This document shows, one piece after another, positions 8,030-15,185 of a stretch of 64,000 nucleotides of DNA; position 1 is the stretch's first letter, and the number at the start of each line of letters is the position of its first letter. A program made the position numbers and the translations under genes. The stretch comes from an uncultured Collinsella sp. (lineage in GTDB: Bacteria > Actinomycetota > Coriobacteriia > Coriobacteriales > Coriobacteriaceae): the NCBI GenBank assembly GCA_900556605.1, contig USPC01000002.1, positions 1 to 64,000 of the forward strand. The letters are read 5' to 3'. Under the pieces are notes generated by a model. That model searched no databases. It was not told the origin of the DNA and saw only the letters and a program-made list of their open reading frames with translations.

Positions 8030-9175
8030 CTAGAGCACCTCCGTGTAGCTGCCAAAGTAGGTGAAGCTCTCGCACACGTCATCGATGGAATCGAGTAGGT
8101 CGTCGAGGGCTTTGCTGCCAAAGGGACAGTCCAGATCGAAGTAGAACATAAACTCAAAGTCGCGCCCGGGGATGGGGCGGCTCTCGAGCTTTATAAGGTT
8201 GATGTTGAGCGCGTAGAAGCGCTCGAGCACGCGGTAGAGGGCGCCCGGTTCGTTGGCCGTGGTGATCATGAGCGAGGTACGGTTGGCGCCGGGGTAGACG
8301 CGCGGCTCGCGGCTGATGACGACAAAGCGCGTGTAGTTGTTGTCCGAGTCCTGGATATTGGGCTCCAGCACCTCCAGACCGTAGAGCGCCGCGCAGCTGC
8401 GCGAGGCGATGGCGGCGACGTCGGTGCGCTCGGAGTTGGCGACCATTTCGGCCGACATGGCCGTGTTGAGATACTTGGTGGCGTGCAGATCGTGCGCCTC
8501 GATAAAGCCGGCGCATTGTGCGATGGCCTGACCGTGGCTATAGACCTCACGAACATCCTGCAGCTTGGTGCCGGGCTTGACGAGCAGGTTGTGGTCGATC
8601 TTAAGGCGCAGCGAGCGCACAATGTGGAAGTCGAACTGTGCGAGCAGGTCGTAGACCGCGTTGACCGAGCCCGCGGTGGAGTTTTCTATGGGCAGTACGC
8701 CAAACTCGCAGAAGCCGTCGCGCACGGCGCGCATGACACCTTCGAAGGTCTCGAAGAACACGATATCGGGCACGGCAAAGAGCTTACACGCGGCGATCTG
8801 GCTGTAGGCGCCCTCAACGCCCTGGCAGGCGACGCTGGCAGTCTGGGGGAAGGGCGTGTCGAAGGCCTCGGCAGTGGCGTGGGCCTTTTGTGAGACCGTG
8901 ATGCCCTTGAGCTCGTTGATATAGCGTTGCTGCTCGGCCTTGCTCATGCTCATGAGGAGGCGGAACAGCGTGATGGTCTGCGCCTCGTAGCGCTCGGGAG
9001 CGCGGCCGGCAAGGTTGTTGAGCTTGGAGCGCTCGCGGGCGGGGTCGAAGACGGCCTTGCCCATCTCGATTTTTGATTTGGCAACCTCGATGGCAATGTC
9101 CATGCGTTCGACAAAACTATTGAGGAGCGTGGTGTCGATGCCATCGATGGCCTGGCGGATGTCAGCAAGGTCCAT
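8030..9175 (-). CDS. pheA: Bifunctional chorismate mutase / prephenate dehydratase
   Basis: This protein converts chorismate to prephenate and prephenate to phenylpyruvate, the committed branch to phenylalanine. From ATG 9175 it is 381 residues. An AroQ-type chorismate mutase helical domain occupies about 1-90. The prephenate dehydratase domain covers about 113-292 (LPIENSTAGSV, and the catalytic NYTRF motif at 280-284). A C-terminal ACT domain covers about 299-381, with ESRP (331-334) for phenylalanine feedback. The frame stays open 64 codons further upstream, but that stretch translates the inverted repeat; the real start has an AAGGGG site 5 bases before it. It lies between aroC and aroE-aroK. 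Confidence 0.93.
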   Translation of the reverse strand: MDLADIRQAIDGIDTTLLNSFVERMDIAIEVAKSKIEMGKAVFDPARERSKLNNLAGRAPERYEAQTITLFRLLMSMSKAEQQRYINELKGITVSQKAHATAEAFDTPFPQTASVACQGVEGAYSQIAACKLFAVPDIVFFETFEGVMRAVRDGFCEFGVLPIENSTAGSVNAVYDLLAQFDFHIVRSLRLKIDHNLLVKPGTKLQDVREVYSHGQAIAQCAGFIEAHDLHATKYLNTAMSAEMVANSERTDVAAIASRSCAALYGLEVLEPNIQDSDNNYTRFVVISREPRVYPGANRTSLMITTANEPGALYRVLERFYALNINLIKLESRPIPGRDFEFMFYFDLDCPFGSKALDDLLDSIDDVCESFTYFGSYTEVL

Positions 9176-9203
9176 ATGGACCCCTTTCGTGTATGGTTGC
9201 CTG

Positions 9204-9330
9204 GGGTAGTTAATTTGGGACGGGGCTTTTTTAGCTACCCTTTGACTGTCGACGAATCGATGGGTGCCAGGGCAAATATTAACTGGCATATGGGGGTAGC
9301 TAAAATAGCCCCGTCCCAAATTAACTACCC
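9204..9330. repeat. Large inverted repeat (37-bp arms) between aroC and pheA
   Basis: The left arm 9204-9240 and right arm 9294-9330 are reverse complements with one mismatch. The spacer of 53 bases contains a smaller inverted repeat, TGCCAG (9265-9270) / CTGGCA (9283-9288). Each arm is also an imperfect palindrome, beginning GGGTAG and ending CTACCC. There is no T run in either direction, so it is not a simple terminator. No transposase is present. A partial relative of one arm lies at 34923-34953. It looks like a REP- or MITE-type noncoding element. Confidence 0.85.
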
Positions 9331-9344
9331 TTGGGGTGGGTGGA

Positions 9345-10442
9345 CTAAAGCTGTCCGGCGTCCTCAAGGAGGGCGTCCCAAATCGCGAGGGCAGCTGCTG
9401 CTTCAGCTACGGGGACGGCTCGGGGGACGATGCAGGGATCGTGACGGCCGTGCACCGAGAGCTCGGCATTTTCCATAGCGTCCATGTCTACGGTCTGCTG
9501 CTCGCGGCCAATGGAGGGCGTCGGCTTTACGGCCATGCGCCACATGACGGGCGCGCCGGTGGAGATGCCGCCCAGGATGCCGCCGGCGTTATTGGACTCG
9601 ACCTCGATCTCGCCGGTCTCGGCATCAACGCGGTACGGGTCGTTGTTCTCGCTGCCGCGCATGGCGGCCACGGCAAAGCCCATGCCAAACTCCACGCCCT
9701 TTACGGCGGGAATGCCAAACGCGATTTGCGCGATGCGGTTCTCGATGCCGTCGAACATGGGGTCGCCGATGCCCGCGGGAAGCCCGTAGATGCCGCACTC
9801 CACGATGCCGCCGATACTGTCGAGCTCGTCGCGCGCGGCCAGAATCTCCTCGCGCATGCGACCGGCGGCCGCTGCGTCGATGCAGGGCAGGTTGTTCGTA
9901 AGGATCGCCTTGCGGTCGGCCTCGCGATAGACCATGTCGTCCATGGGCAGGTCGGAGATGCCGCCGATCTGCGCGACGTGCGCCATGACCTGAATGCCAC
10001 GGGCCTCGAGCGCCTGCAGCGCGATGCCGCCGGCGATGCACAGGGGGGCCGTCAAGCGGCCGGAGAAGTGTCCGCCGCCGGCGACGTCATGCATGTTGTG
10101 GTACTTCACGCGCGCGGGAAAGTCTGCGTGCCCGGGGCGTGGTTTGCGGCGCAGCTCGGAATAGTCCTTGGAGCGCGTGTTGGTGTTCTCGATAATTGCG
10201 GCTATGGGTGCGCCGGTGGTGTGTCCATCGACCACACCGGCAATGATATGCGCGGCGTCGGCCTCGCGGCGCTTGGTCGCGGTCTCGTCACGGCCGGGGG
10301 CGCGACGGTCCAAAAAGGCCTGCAGCTGCTTCAGGTCAACGGCGATACCTGCCGGAATGCCATCGAGCGAACAGCCGATGGCGGGGGAGTGCGACTGACC
10401 GAAGATGCTTACGTGCAAGACGTTGCCAAAGGTCGAGGACAT
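9345..10442 (-). CDS. aroC: Chorismate synthase
   Basis: It eliminates phosphate from 5-enolpyruvylshikimate-3-phosphate to give chorismate, using reduced FMN. The 365-residue length is typical. It begins MSSTFGNVLHVSIFGQSHSP, with the conserved GxSHS-type N-terminus. RPGHADF near residue 120 and HDVAGGGHFSGR near 135 are family signatures, as is SNNAGGILGG near 305. The ATG is one base after the aroA stop codon, so the pair is coupled. Downstream (minus strand) lies the large inverted repeat, then pheA. Confidence 0.96.
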   Translation of the reverse strand: MSSTFGNVLHVSIFGQSHSPAIGCSLDGIPAGIAVDLKQLQAFLDRRAPGRDETATKRREADAAHIIAGVVDGHTTGAPIAAIIENTNTRSKDYSELRRKPRPGHADFPARVKYHNMHDVAGGGHFSGRLTAPLCIAGGIALQALEARGIQVMAHVAQIGGISDLPMDDMVYREADRKAILTNNLPCIDAAAAGRMREEILAARDELDSIGGIVECGIYGLPAGIGDPMFDGIENRIAQIAFGIPAVKGVEFGMGFAVAAMRGSENNDPYRVDAETGEIEVESNNAGGILGGISTGAPVMWRMAVKPTPSIGREQQTVDMDAMENAELSVHGRHDPCIVPRAVPVAEAAAALAIWDALLEDAGQL

Positions 10443-10443
10443 G

Positions 10444-11763
10444 CTATTCCTCCTCGAGCGTGACCTTGCCGCCCAACAGGCGGTAGTGGTCGAAGAAATC
10501 GGGATAGGACTTGTTGACGGCCTCGGCGCCGTGGATCACGACCTCGCCGGTGGCGCGGCTCGCGGCGATAGCGGCCATCATGGCGATGCGGTGGTCGTTG
10601 TGCGAATCGACCTCCCCGCCGGTAAAGGCATCGACCCCCTTGATGATGAGGTCGTCACCGGCGATGCGCACCTGCGCTCCCAGCGCGGTGAGCTCGCGGG
10701 TGGTGGTGACCAGACGGTCGGATTCCTTGATGCGCAGGCGCGCGCAGTCACGGATGAACGTGCGGCCCTGAGCCAGCGATGCTACGGCCGAGATGACGGG
10801 CACCAGGTCCGGAATGTCGTGGGCGCTCATCTCAAAGCCGGCGAGCTTGTCGGACTGGACGGTGGCGGCGTTCGTGGAGCGCACGATGCGGGCGCCAAAG
10901 CGCGAAAGCGCGGCGAGCACGTTGCGGTCGCCCTGTGCGGAGCTCAGCGACACGCCCTCGACGGTGATGGGGTCGGTGCCGATGGCGCCGGCGCACAGCC
11001 AAAAGGCGGCGTTGGACCAGTCGCCCTCGACGGCTACGCTGCCGGGCGTGCGGTACGATCCGCTGCTCACGCGGAAGTTCGTGACCTCGGGCTGGCCGTC
11101 CTTGGCCGGAATACGCTCGACGTTGACCTCGACACCAAAGGCCTTCATCGCCTGGATGGTCAAGTTGATATAGGGGCGGCTCTCGATAAGGCCGGTTACC
11201 TGCACGCAGGAGGGCTGGGCCAGCAGCGGGGCTGCCAGCAGCAGGCCGGAGATATACTGCGAGCTCACATTGCCCGGAAGCACAAAGGTGCCCGGGCGCA
11301 TGCGGCCGCTGGTCTTGAGCGGAAAACCGCCCAGGCCCTGCAGGTCGCAACCGGCGGCGATGATCTCGTCCGAAAGCGGGGAGAGCGGGCGGGCGCCCAG
11401 GCGGCCCTGGCCCACGAAGGTGGCCTCCGCGCCCAGCGCGCAGGCGACAGGCAGCATAAAGCGCAGCGTGGAGCCACTCTCGCCGCAGTCGAGCGTGCCG
11501 CCGGCAAGGGCCTTGAGCAGGCCAAATTCAATGCTCTTCATGGTGGGGTGAACCTGGAAGCCGTCCTCGACGGTCTCGATGCGGGAACCGAGCGCTGTGA
11601 GGCAGCGCACTGTGGCCTCGATATCGGCGCAGGTCGTGTTGCAGGCAACGTGCGTCTCGCCGTTGGCAAGCGCGGCGCAGATGATGAGGCGATGCGCCAT
11701 CGATTTGGACGCGATGGCGGGAACGGTGCCCTTGAGCGGGGATGGGGTGATGCGGGCTAACAT
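10444..11763 (-). CDS. aroA: 3-phosphoshikimate 1-carboxyvinyltransferase (EPSP synthase)
   Basis: It transfers the enolpyruvyl group of PEP to shikimate-3-phosphate. From ATG 11763 it is 439 residues, within the family range. Substrate-binding SKSMAHR (Lys20, Arg25) is near the N-terminus. DCGESGSTLRF near residue 85-95 forms the PEP site, SSQYISGLL the shikimate-phosphate site, and ESDRLVTTTREL lies near the C-terminus. An upstream open extension of 27 codons runs inside aroB in another frame and was rejected. The start overlaps the aroB stop by 7 bases (ATGTTAG), a typical coupling arrangement. Confidence 0.95.
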   Translation of the reverse strand: MLARITPSPLKGTVPAIASKSMAHRLIICAALANGETHVACNTTCADIEATVRCLTALGSRIETVEDGFQVHPTMKSIEFGLLKALAGGTLDCGESGSTLRFMLPVACALGAEATFVGQGRLGARPLSPLSDEIIAAGCDLQGLGGFPLKTSGRMRPGTFVLPGNVSSQYISGLLLAAPLLAQPSCVQVTGLIESRPYINLTIQAMKAFGVEVNVERIPAKDGQPEVTNFRVSSGSYRTPGSVAVEGDWSNAAFWLCAGAIGTDPITVEGVSLSSAQGDRNVLAALSRFGARIVRSTNAATVQSDKLAGFEMSAHDIPDLVPVISAVASLAQGRTFIRDCARLRIKESDRLVTTTRELTALGAQVRIAGDDLIIKGVDAFTGGEVDSHNDHRIAMMAAIAASRATGEVVIHGAEAVNKSYPDFFDHYRLLGGKVTLEEE

Positions 11764-12863
11764 GCGGAAACGTCTCCCTTCTGGCCGAGGCCCTCGGCAA
11801 TCAAATCGTGGAAGGTGGAAAGCGGCGTGCGGTCGATGCTGCAACGGCCAATGTCGTGCGGAATTACCAGGTCGATGGTGTCGCCCGCGCGCTTTTTGTC
11901 GTGGAGCGCCTCGGCAAAGACGGCATCGGCATCTAGGTCGCAGCGGGTCTTGAGGCCGTGGCGGGCGCAGAGCTTCTCAATACGATCGGGCAGCTCGGCA
12001 TCGCAAACGCCATGCAGGGCTGCGGCACGCGTGATGATGCCCATGCCGATGGACACGCAGTTGCCGTGGCCGAGCTCAAAGTGCTCGCAGGCTTCGATGG
12101 CGTGCCCGGCGCTGTGTCCAAAGTTGAGGAGCTTGCGCTGATTGGTTTCGCGCTCGTCGGCAACGACTACGGCGCGCTTAATGTCGATATTGCGGGCGAT
12201 GATGAGCGCCACACGGGCCACGTCGTGGTTCAGCAGCTCAAGCGTGAGTGGGGTCTTCTCCAGCTCGGCGAAGAGCTCGGGGTCGGCAATCACGGCGTGC
12301 TTGACGACCTCGCCGCAGCCGTCGGCGAACTGCTCGGACGTGAGGGTTGCCAAGCACCCCACGTCGGCGATAACCACGCTCGGCTGCCAAAAGGCGCCGG
12401 CCAGGTTCTTGCCGGCAGCCAGGTCGATGGCCGTCTTGCCGCCGACCGACGAATCCACCATGGCGAGCAGGCTTGTGGGAATCTGCACAAACTTGCAGCC
12501 GCGCATGTAGGTGGCGGCAACAAAGCCCGCCACGTCGCCTACGACGCCGCCGCCGAGCGCCACGATCACGTCGGAGCGCGAAAGCTCGTGCTCGGCCACA
12601 AACTCCAAAATGGCAACGTAGGTCTCGGCACGCTTATGGGCCTCGCCGGCCTCGAAGGTGCAGATGCTCACCTCGTAGCCTGCGGCCTCCAGGCTCTGCT
12701 TAACGGGCATCTGGTAGAGCGGGCCCACGTTGGTGTCCGTCACGATGACGGCGCGCGAGCCGCCGGCGGTGGCGCGTACGAGCGAGCCTGCCTGCTCCAG
12801 CAAAAACGTGCCCACATGCACTTGGTAGGGGCGTGCGGTGTCGATATCGATGGTAATCGCCAT
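11757..12863 (-). CDS. aroB: 3-dehydroquinate synthase
   Basis: It cyclises DAHP to 3-dehydroquinate, step 2 of the pathway, with NAD and a divalent metal. The 368-residue length is usual. GGGVVGD (104-110) contacts NAD. The PTSLLAMVDSSVGGKTAID stretch (from residue 129) and CGEVVKH, NFGHSAGHA and LGHG downstream supply the metal-binding Glu and His residues. It lies between tyrA (36-base gap) and aroA (7-base overlap) in the aro operon. Confidence 0.96.
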   Translation of the reverse strand: MAITIDIDTARPYQVHVGTFLLEQAGSLVRATAGGSRAVIVTDTNVGPLYQMPVKQSLEAAGYEVSICTFEAGEAHKRAETYVAILEFVAEHELSRSDVIVALGGGVVGDVAGFVAATYMRGCKFVQIPTSLLAMVDSSVGGKTAIDLAAGKNLAGAFWQPSVVIADVGCLATLTSEQFADGCGEVVKHAVIADPELFAELEKTPLTLELLNHDVARVALIIARNIDIKRAVVVADERETNQRKLLNFGHSAGHAIEACEHFELGHGNCVSIGMGIITRAAALHGVCDAELPDRIEKLCARHGLKTRCDLDADAVFAEALHDKKRAGDTIDLVIPHDIGRCSIDRTPLSTFHDLIAEGLGQKGDVSAC

Positions 12864-12899
12864 AAGCTTCGGTCCTTTCGACCTGGCGTGATGAGTGGT

Positions 12900-13814
12900 C
12901 TAGTGGGAGGCCTCGTCGTCGAGCGCGCGCTTGATGCGGTCGCCCTCGGCAAGGAGATTCTCAAGATAGCGCTGGTCGCGGTCCTTAAGGGCGCGGCTGT
13001 AGGCGCCGAGCGATTCGATCAGATGGTCGATCTCGAAGGCGAGCGCATCGGCGTCGTCGATCATGAGCTCGGACCACATCTGAGGATTGAGGTGCGCCAC
13101 GCGGGTGAGGTCGCGGTAGCTACCGGCCGAAAAGCCATGGTGGACCTGAGCGGTCGGGCTCTTAACATAGGCGTTGGAGACGACGTGCGCGAGCTGGCTC
13201 GTAAAGGCGATGACACGGTCGTGCTCGGCAGCGCTCGTTACGCTGAACTTGCCAAAGCCTAAGGGGCGCACCATCTCGCGCACCTGGCCCAAAAGCTCAA
13301 GCTTAAGTGCGTCGTCCACCGCGGGCGGTACAAGCACGAGCGGTGCTCCCTGGAACAGGTCGGCGCGGGAATGCGCGTAGCCCGAGAACTGCGTGCCCGC
13401 CATGGGGTGCGCGCCCACAAAGTAAAAACCGTGCTCGCGGGCAAGCTCAAAGGCGCGCTCGCACACGATACCCTTGACGCCCACGGTGTCGATCACCACG
13501 GGGCCCATGATGGCCTCGGTGTCGGTGGCGTCGGCGAGTGCCTGGGCGTGCGCCTCGAGCCACTCGATGCAGGCCTCGGGGTAGCATGCCAGGACGATGA
13601 TGTCGCATTCGCCGAGCGTCTCGTCGTTGAGCTCGCCGGCAACGGTGCCCATGCTGGCGGCCGTCATCACGTCATCGTTGGGGTCCCAGGCAAGCACGCG
13701 AACGCCCGCCTGCGCATAGCCGCGGGCAAAGCTGCCGCCGATGAGGCCCAGGCCCACGATGCCGGCGCACTTGGGGCCACCCTGGTTAACGCGTGCGTTT
13801 CTCACCGTACCCAT
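12900..13814 (-). CDS. tyrA: Prephenate dehydrogenase
   Basis: It oxidatively decarboxylates prephenate to 4-hydroxyphenylpyruvate for tyrosine synthesis. The 304-residue protein has an N-terminal Rossmann motif GLGLIGGS (21-28) and the catalytic-region HPMAGTQFSGY motif near residue 145. There is no C-terminal ACT domain, so feedback by tyrosine through that route is not expected. It starts 3 bases after the aroF stop codon. Arogenate cannot be excluded as the substrate from sequence alone. Confidence 0.92.
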   Translation of the reverse strand: MGTVRNARVNQGGPKCAGIVGLGLIGGSFARGYAQAGVRVLAWDPNDDVMTAASMGTVAGELNDETLGECDIIVLACYPEACIEWLEAHAQALADATDTEAIMGPVVIDTVGVKGIVCERAFELAREHGFYFVGAHPMAGTQFSGYAHSRADLFQGAPLVLVPPAVDDALKLELLGQVREMVRPLGFGKFSVTSAAEHDRVIAFTSQLAHVVSNAYVKSPTAQVHHGFSAGSYRDLTRVAHLNPQMWSELMIDDADALAFEIDHLIESLGAYSRALKDRDQRYLENLLAEGDRIKRALDDEASH

Positions 13815-13817
13815 GGA

Positions 13818-14843
13818 CTACTCCTGAACGGTCTCTTGGCAGACGACCTCGCGGATGGCGCGGATGCGGCGCATGGTGTCGTCGAACTGGTCGGGGGTGA
13901 GGGCCTGGGCACCGTCGGACCAAGCGTGGCTCGGGTCGTCGTGGACCTCGATCTCCAGACCGTTGGCGCCGCAGGCAGTCGCGGCGAGCGCCATGGGCTC
14001 AACATAGCGGGTGTAACCGGTGGCGTGGCTGGGGTCGGCGACGACGGGCAGGTGCGACAGGTGGTGCAGCACCGGCACGGCGTTGAGATCGAAGGTGTTG
14101 CGGGTGCGGGTCTCGAAGGTGCGGATGCCGCGCTCGCACAGGATGACGTTGTCGTTGCCCTCGCTCATGATGTACTCGGCTGCCATAAGCAGCTCGTCGA
14201 CGGTGCCGGACATGCCGCGCTTGAGCAGGATCGGGGTCTTGGTCTTGCCGACCTCCTTGAGCAGGGGGAAGTTCTGGGCGTTGCGAGCGCCAATCTGCAT
14301 GACGTCGATCTTCTTGTCGAGGAAGACCTGCACGTCGCGCGGGTCCATGATCTCGGTGACGATCGGCATGTCGAGCTCGGCGGATGCCTCGCACAGTAGG
14401 TCCAGGCCGGCGGGACCCATGCCTTGGTAGGCGTACGGGGAGGTGCGGGGCTTGTAGGCGCCACCGCGCAGCATCGTGGCGCCGGCGGCCTTCACGCGGC
14501 GGGCGATGCGGATGAGGTTCTCGCCCTCGACGGAGCAGGGGCCGGCGATGACCTGGAACTGGTCGCCGCCGATCTTGACGCCGTGGCCGCAGTCGATAAC
14601 GGAGTCCTCGGGGTGGAACTTGCGGTTGGCGCGCTTGAACGGCTCGGAGACGCGCTGCACGCGCTCGACGACGTCCATGGACTCGAGCAGGAACGGGTCG
14701 ATCTTAGTCGTGTCGCCCACCAGGCCGATAATGGTCTCGTTCTCGCCGCGCGAGACGTCGGTTTTGAGTCCCTTTTTCTCGATCCAGCTGACAATGTGGC
14801 TTACGGCCTCGTCGCTGGCGCTCTGCTTTAAAATCGCAATCAT
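13818..14843 (-). CDS. aroF: 3-deoxy-7-phosphoheptulonate (DAHP) synthase, type I-beta with regulatory domain
   Basis: This is the first step of the shikimate pathway: PEP plus erythrose-4-phosphate to DAHP. From ATG 14843 (MIAILKQ) it is 341 residues. About 80 N-terminal residues form the ferredoxin-like regulatory domain known from the Thermotoga-type enzyme, where it mediates aromatic amino acid inhibition. The catalytic barrel follows, with GPCSVEG, KPRTSPYAYQG, LLKRGMSGT and the metal-site DPSHATG. A longer in-frame reading to 14891 would run through a terminator-like hairpin and is rejected. It is the operon's first structural gene, and its ATG overlaps the stop of a 24-codon upstream ORF (ATGA). 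Confidence 0.94.
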   Translation of the reverse strand: MIAILKQSASDEAVSHIVSWIEKKGLKTDVSRGENETIIGLVGDTTKIDPFLLESMDVVERVQRVSEPFKRANRKFHPEDSVIDCGHGVKIGGDQFQVIAGPCSVEGENLIRIARRVKAAGATMLRGGAYKPRTSPYAYQGMGPAGLDLLCEASAELDMPIVTEIMDPRDVQVFLDKKIDVMQIGARNAQNFPLLKEVGKTKTPILLKRGMSGTVDELLMAAEYIMSEGNDNVILCERGIRTFETRTRNTFDLNAVPVLHHLSHLPVVADPSHATGYTRYVEPMALAATACGANGLEIEVHDDPSHAWSDGAQALTPDQFDDTMRRIRAIREVVCQETVQE

Positions 14844-14914
14844 GGTGTGCCTCTCACCTCGATGGATAGTCCTTGCAAAAACGGCCCGCATCGCGAGCCG
14901 TTATATATGTGCAT
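14840..14914 (-). CDS. Possible 24-codon leader ORF upstream of aroF
   Basis: An ORF runs from ATG 14914 to TGA 14842-14840 and encodes 24 residues starting MHIYNGSRCG. Its stop overlaps the aroF ATG as ATGA. It has no Shine-Dalgarno. TAGTAT (minus strand 14928-14923) and TATAAA (14925-14920) are just upstream, so it could be leaderless. A terminator-like hairpin lies within it. It holds only one Tyr, one Phe and no Trp, so classical codon-stalling attenuation is not obvious. This is a speculative gene. Confidence 0.3.
   Translation of the reverse strand: MHIYNGSRCGPFLQGLSIEVRGTP
14877..14902 (-). terminator. Terminator-like hairpin in the aroF leader (possible attenuator)
   Basis: On the minus strand AACGGCTCGC, a 3-base loop, then GCGGGCCGTT form a 10-bp stem with one T/G wobble, immediately followed by a T run (14881-14877). 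It lies between the presumed promoter and the aroF start, so it would stop transcription before the aro operon unless antitermination occurs. No competing antiterminator was worked out. Confidence 0.6.
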
Positions 14915-15004
14915 GAGAGTTTATACTATCTGACTCGCTTTTGCCGCCTAAAGCGCGCTGTCGCGGCGCGTCTCCCACGTAATTGCAAAGCTTTTTCTTT
15001 TATT

Positions 15005-15034
15005 TTGATAGCCCGTGGCGCACTTGGGTATAAT
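15005..15034 (+). promoter_or_regulatory. Promoter of tRNA-Arg(CCG)
   Basis: TTGATA (15005-15010), an 18-base spacer, and a consensus TATAAT (15029-15034) lie 11 bases before the tRNA 5' end. Confidence 0.8.
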
Positions 15035-15045
15035 GCCTATCGTTC

Positions 15046-15122
15046 GCCCTATTAGCTCAGGGGATTAGAGCGTCTGCCTCCGGAGCAGAAGGCCGTTGGT
15101 TCGAATCCAACATGGGGCACCA
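15046..15122 (+). tRNA. tRNA-Arg (anticodon CCG)
   Basis: The acceptor stem is GCCCTAT/ATGGGGC with one wobble. The D arm is GCTC...GAGC. The anticodon stem TCTGC/GCAGA encloses loop CTCCGGA (anticodon CCG). The T arm is GTTGG-TTCGAAT-CCAAC. Discriminator A15119 is followed by encoded CCA (15120-15122). It reads CGG codons. It has its own promoter and terminator. Confidence 0.95.
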
Positions 15123-15133
15123 TCGAACGTAAG

Positions 15134-15166
15134 ACCGTCCGAACCTCGCATGGTCCGGGCGGTTTT
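15134..15166 (+). terminator. Intrinsic terminator of tRNA-Arg(CCG)
   Basis: ACCGTCCGAACC pairs with GGTCCGGGCGGT around a 6-base loop (12 positions, one mismatch, one wobble), followed by TTTT. It lies just before the P-type ATPase start. Confidence 0.8.
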
Positions 15167-15185
15167 CTTATACCGACGCGACGTG

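Noticed and set aside
9176-9367. 64-codon N-terminal extension of pheA
   Set aside because: It translates the inverted-repeat element, has no homology to chorismate mutase, and the internal ATG 9175 has a good ribosome site.
10405-13262. Long plus-strand open frames opposite aroA, aroB and tyrA
   Set aside because: They are antisense shadows with no recognisable protein features; the minus strand carries complete conserved enzymes.
15096-15185. P-type ATPase start at 15096
   Set aside because: It would begin inside tRNA-Arg(CCG) and run through its terminator.
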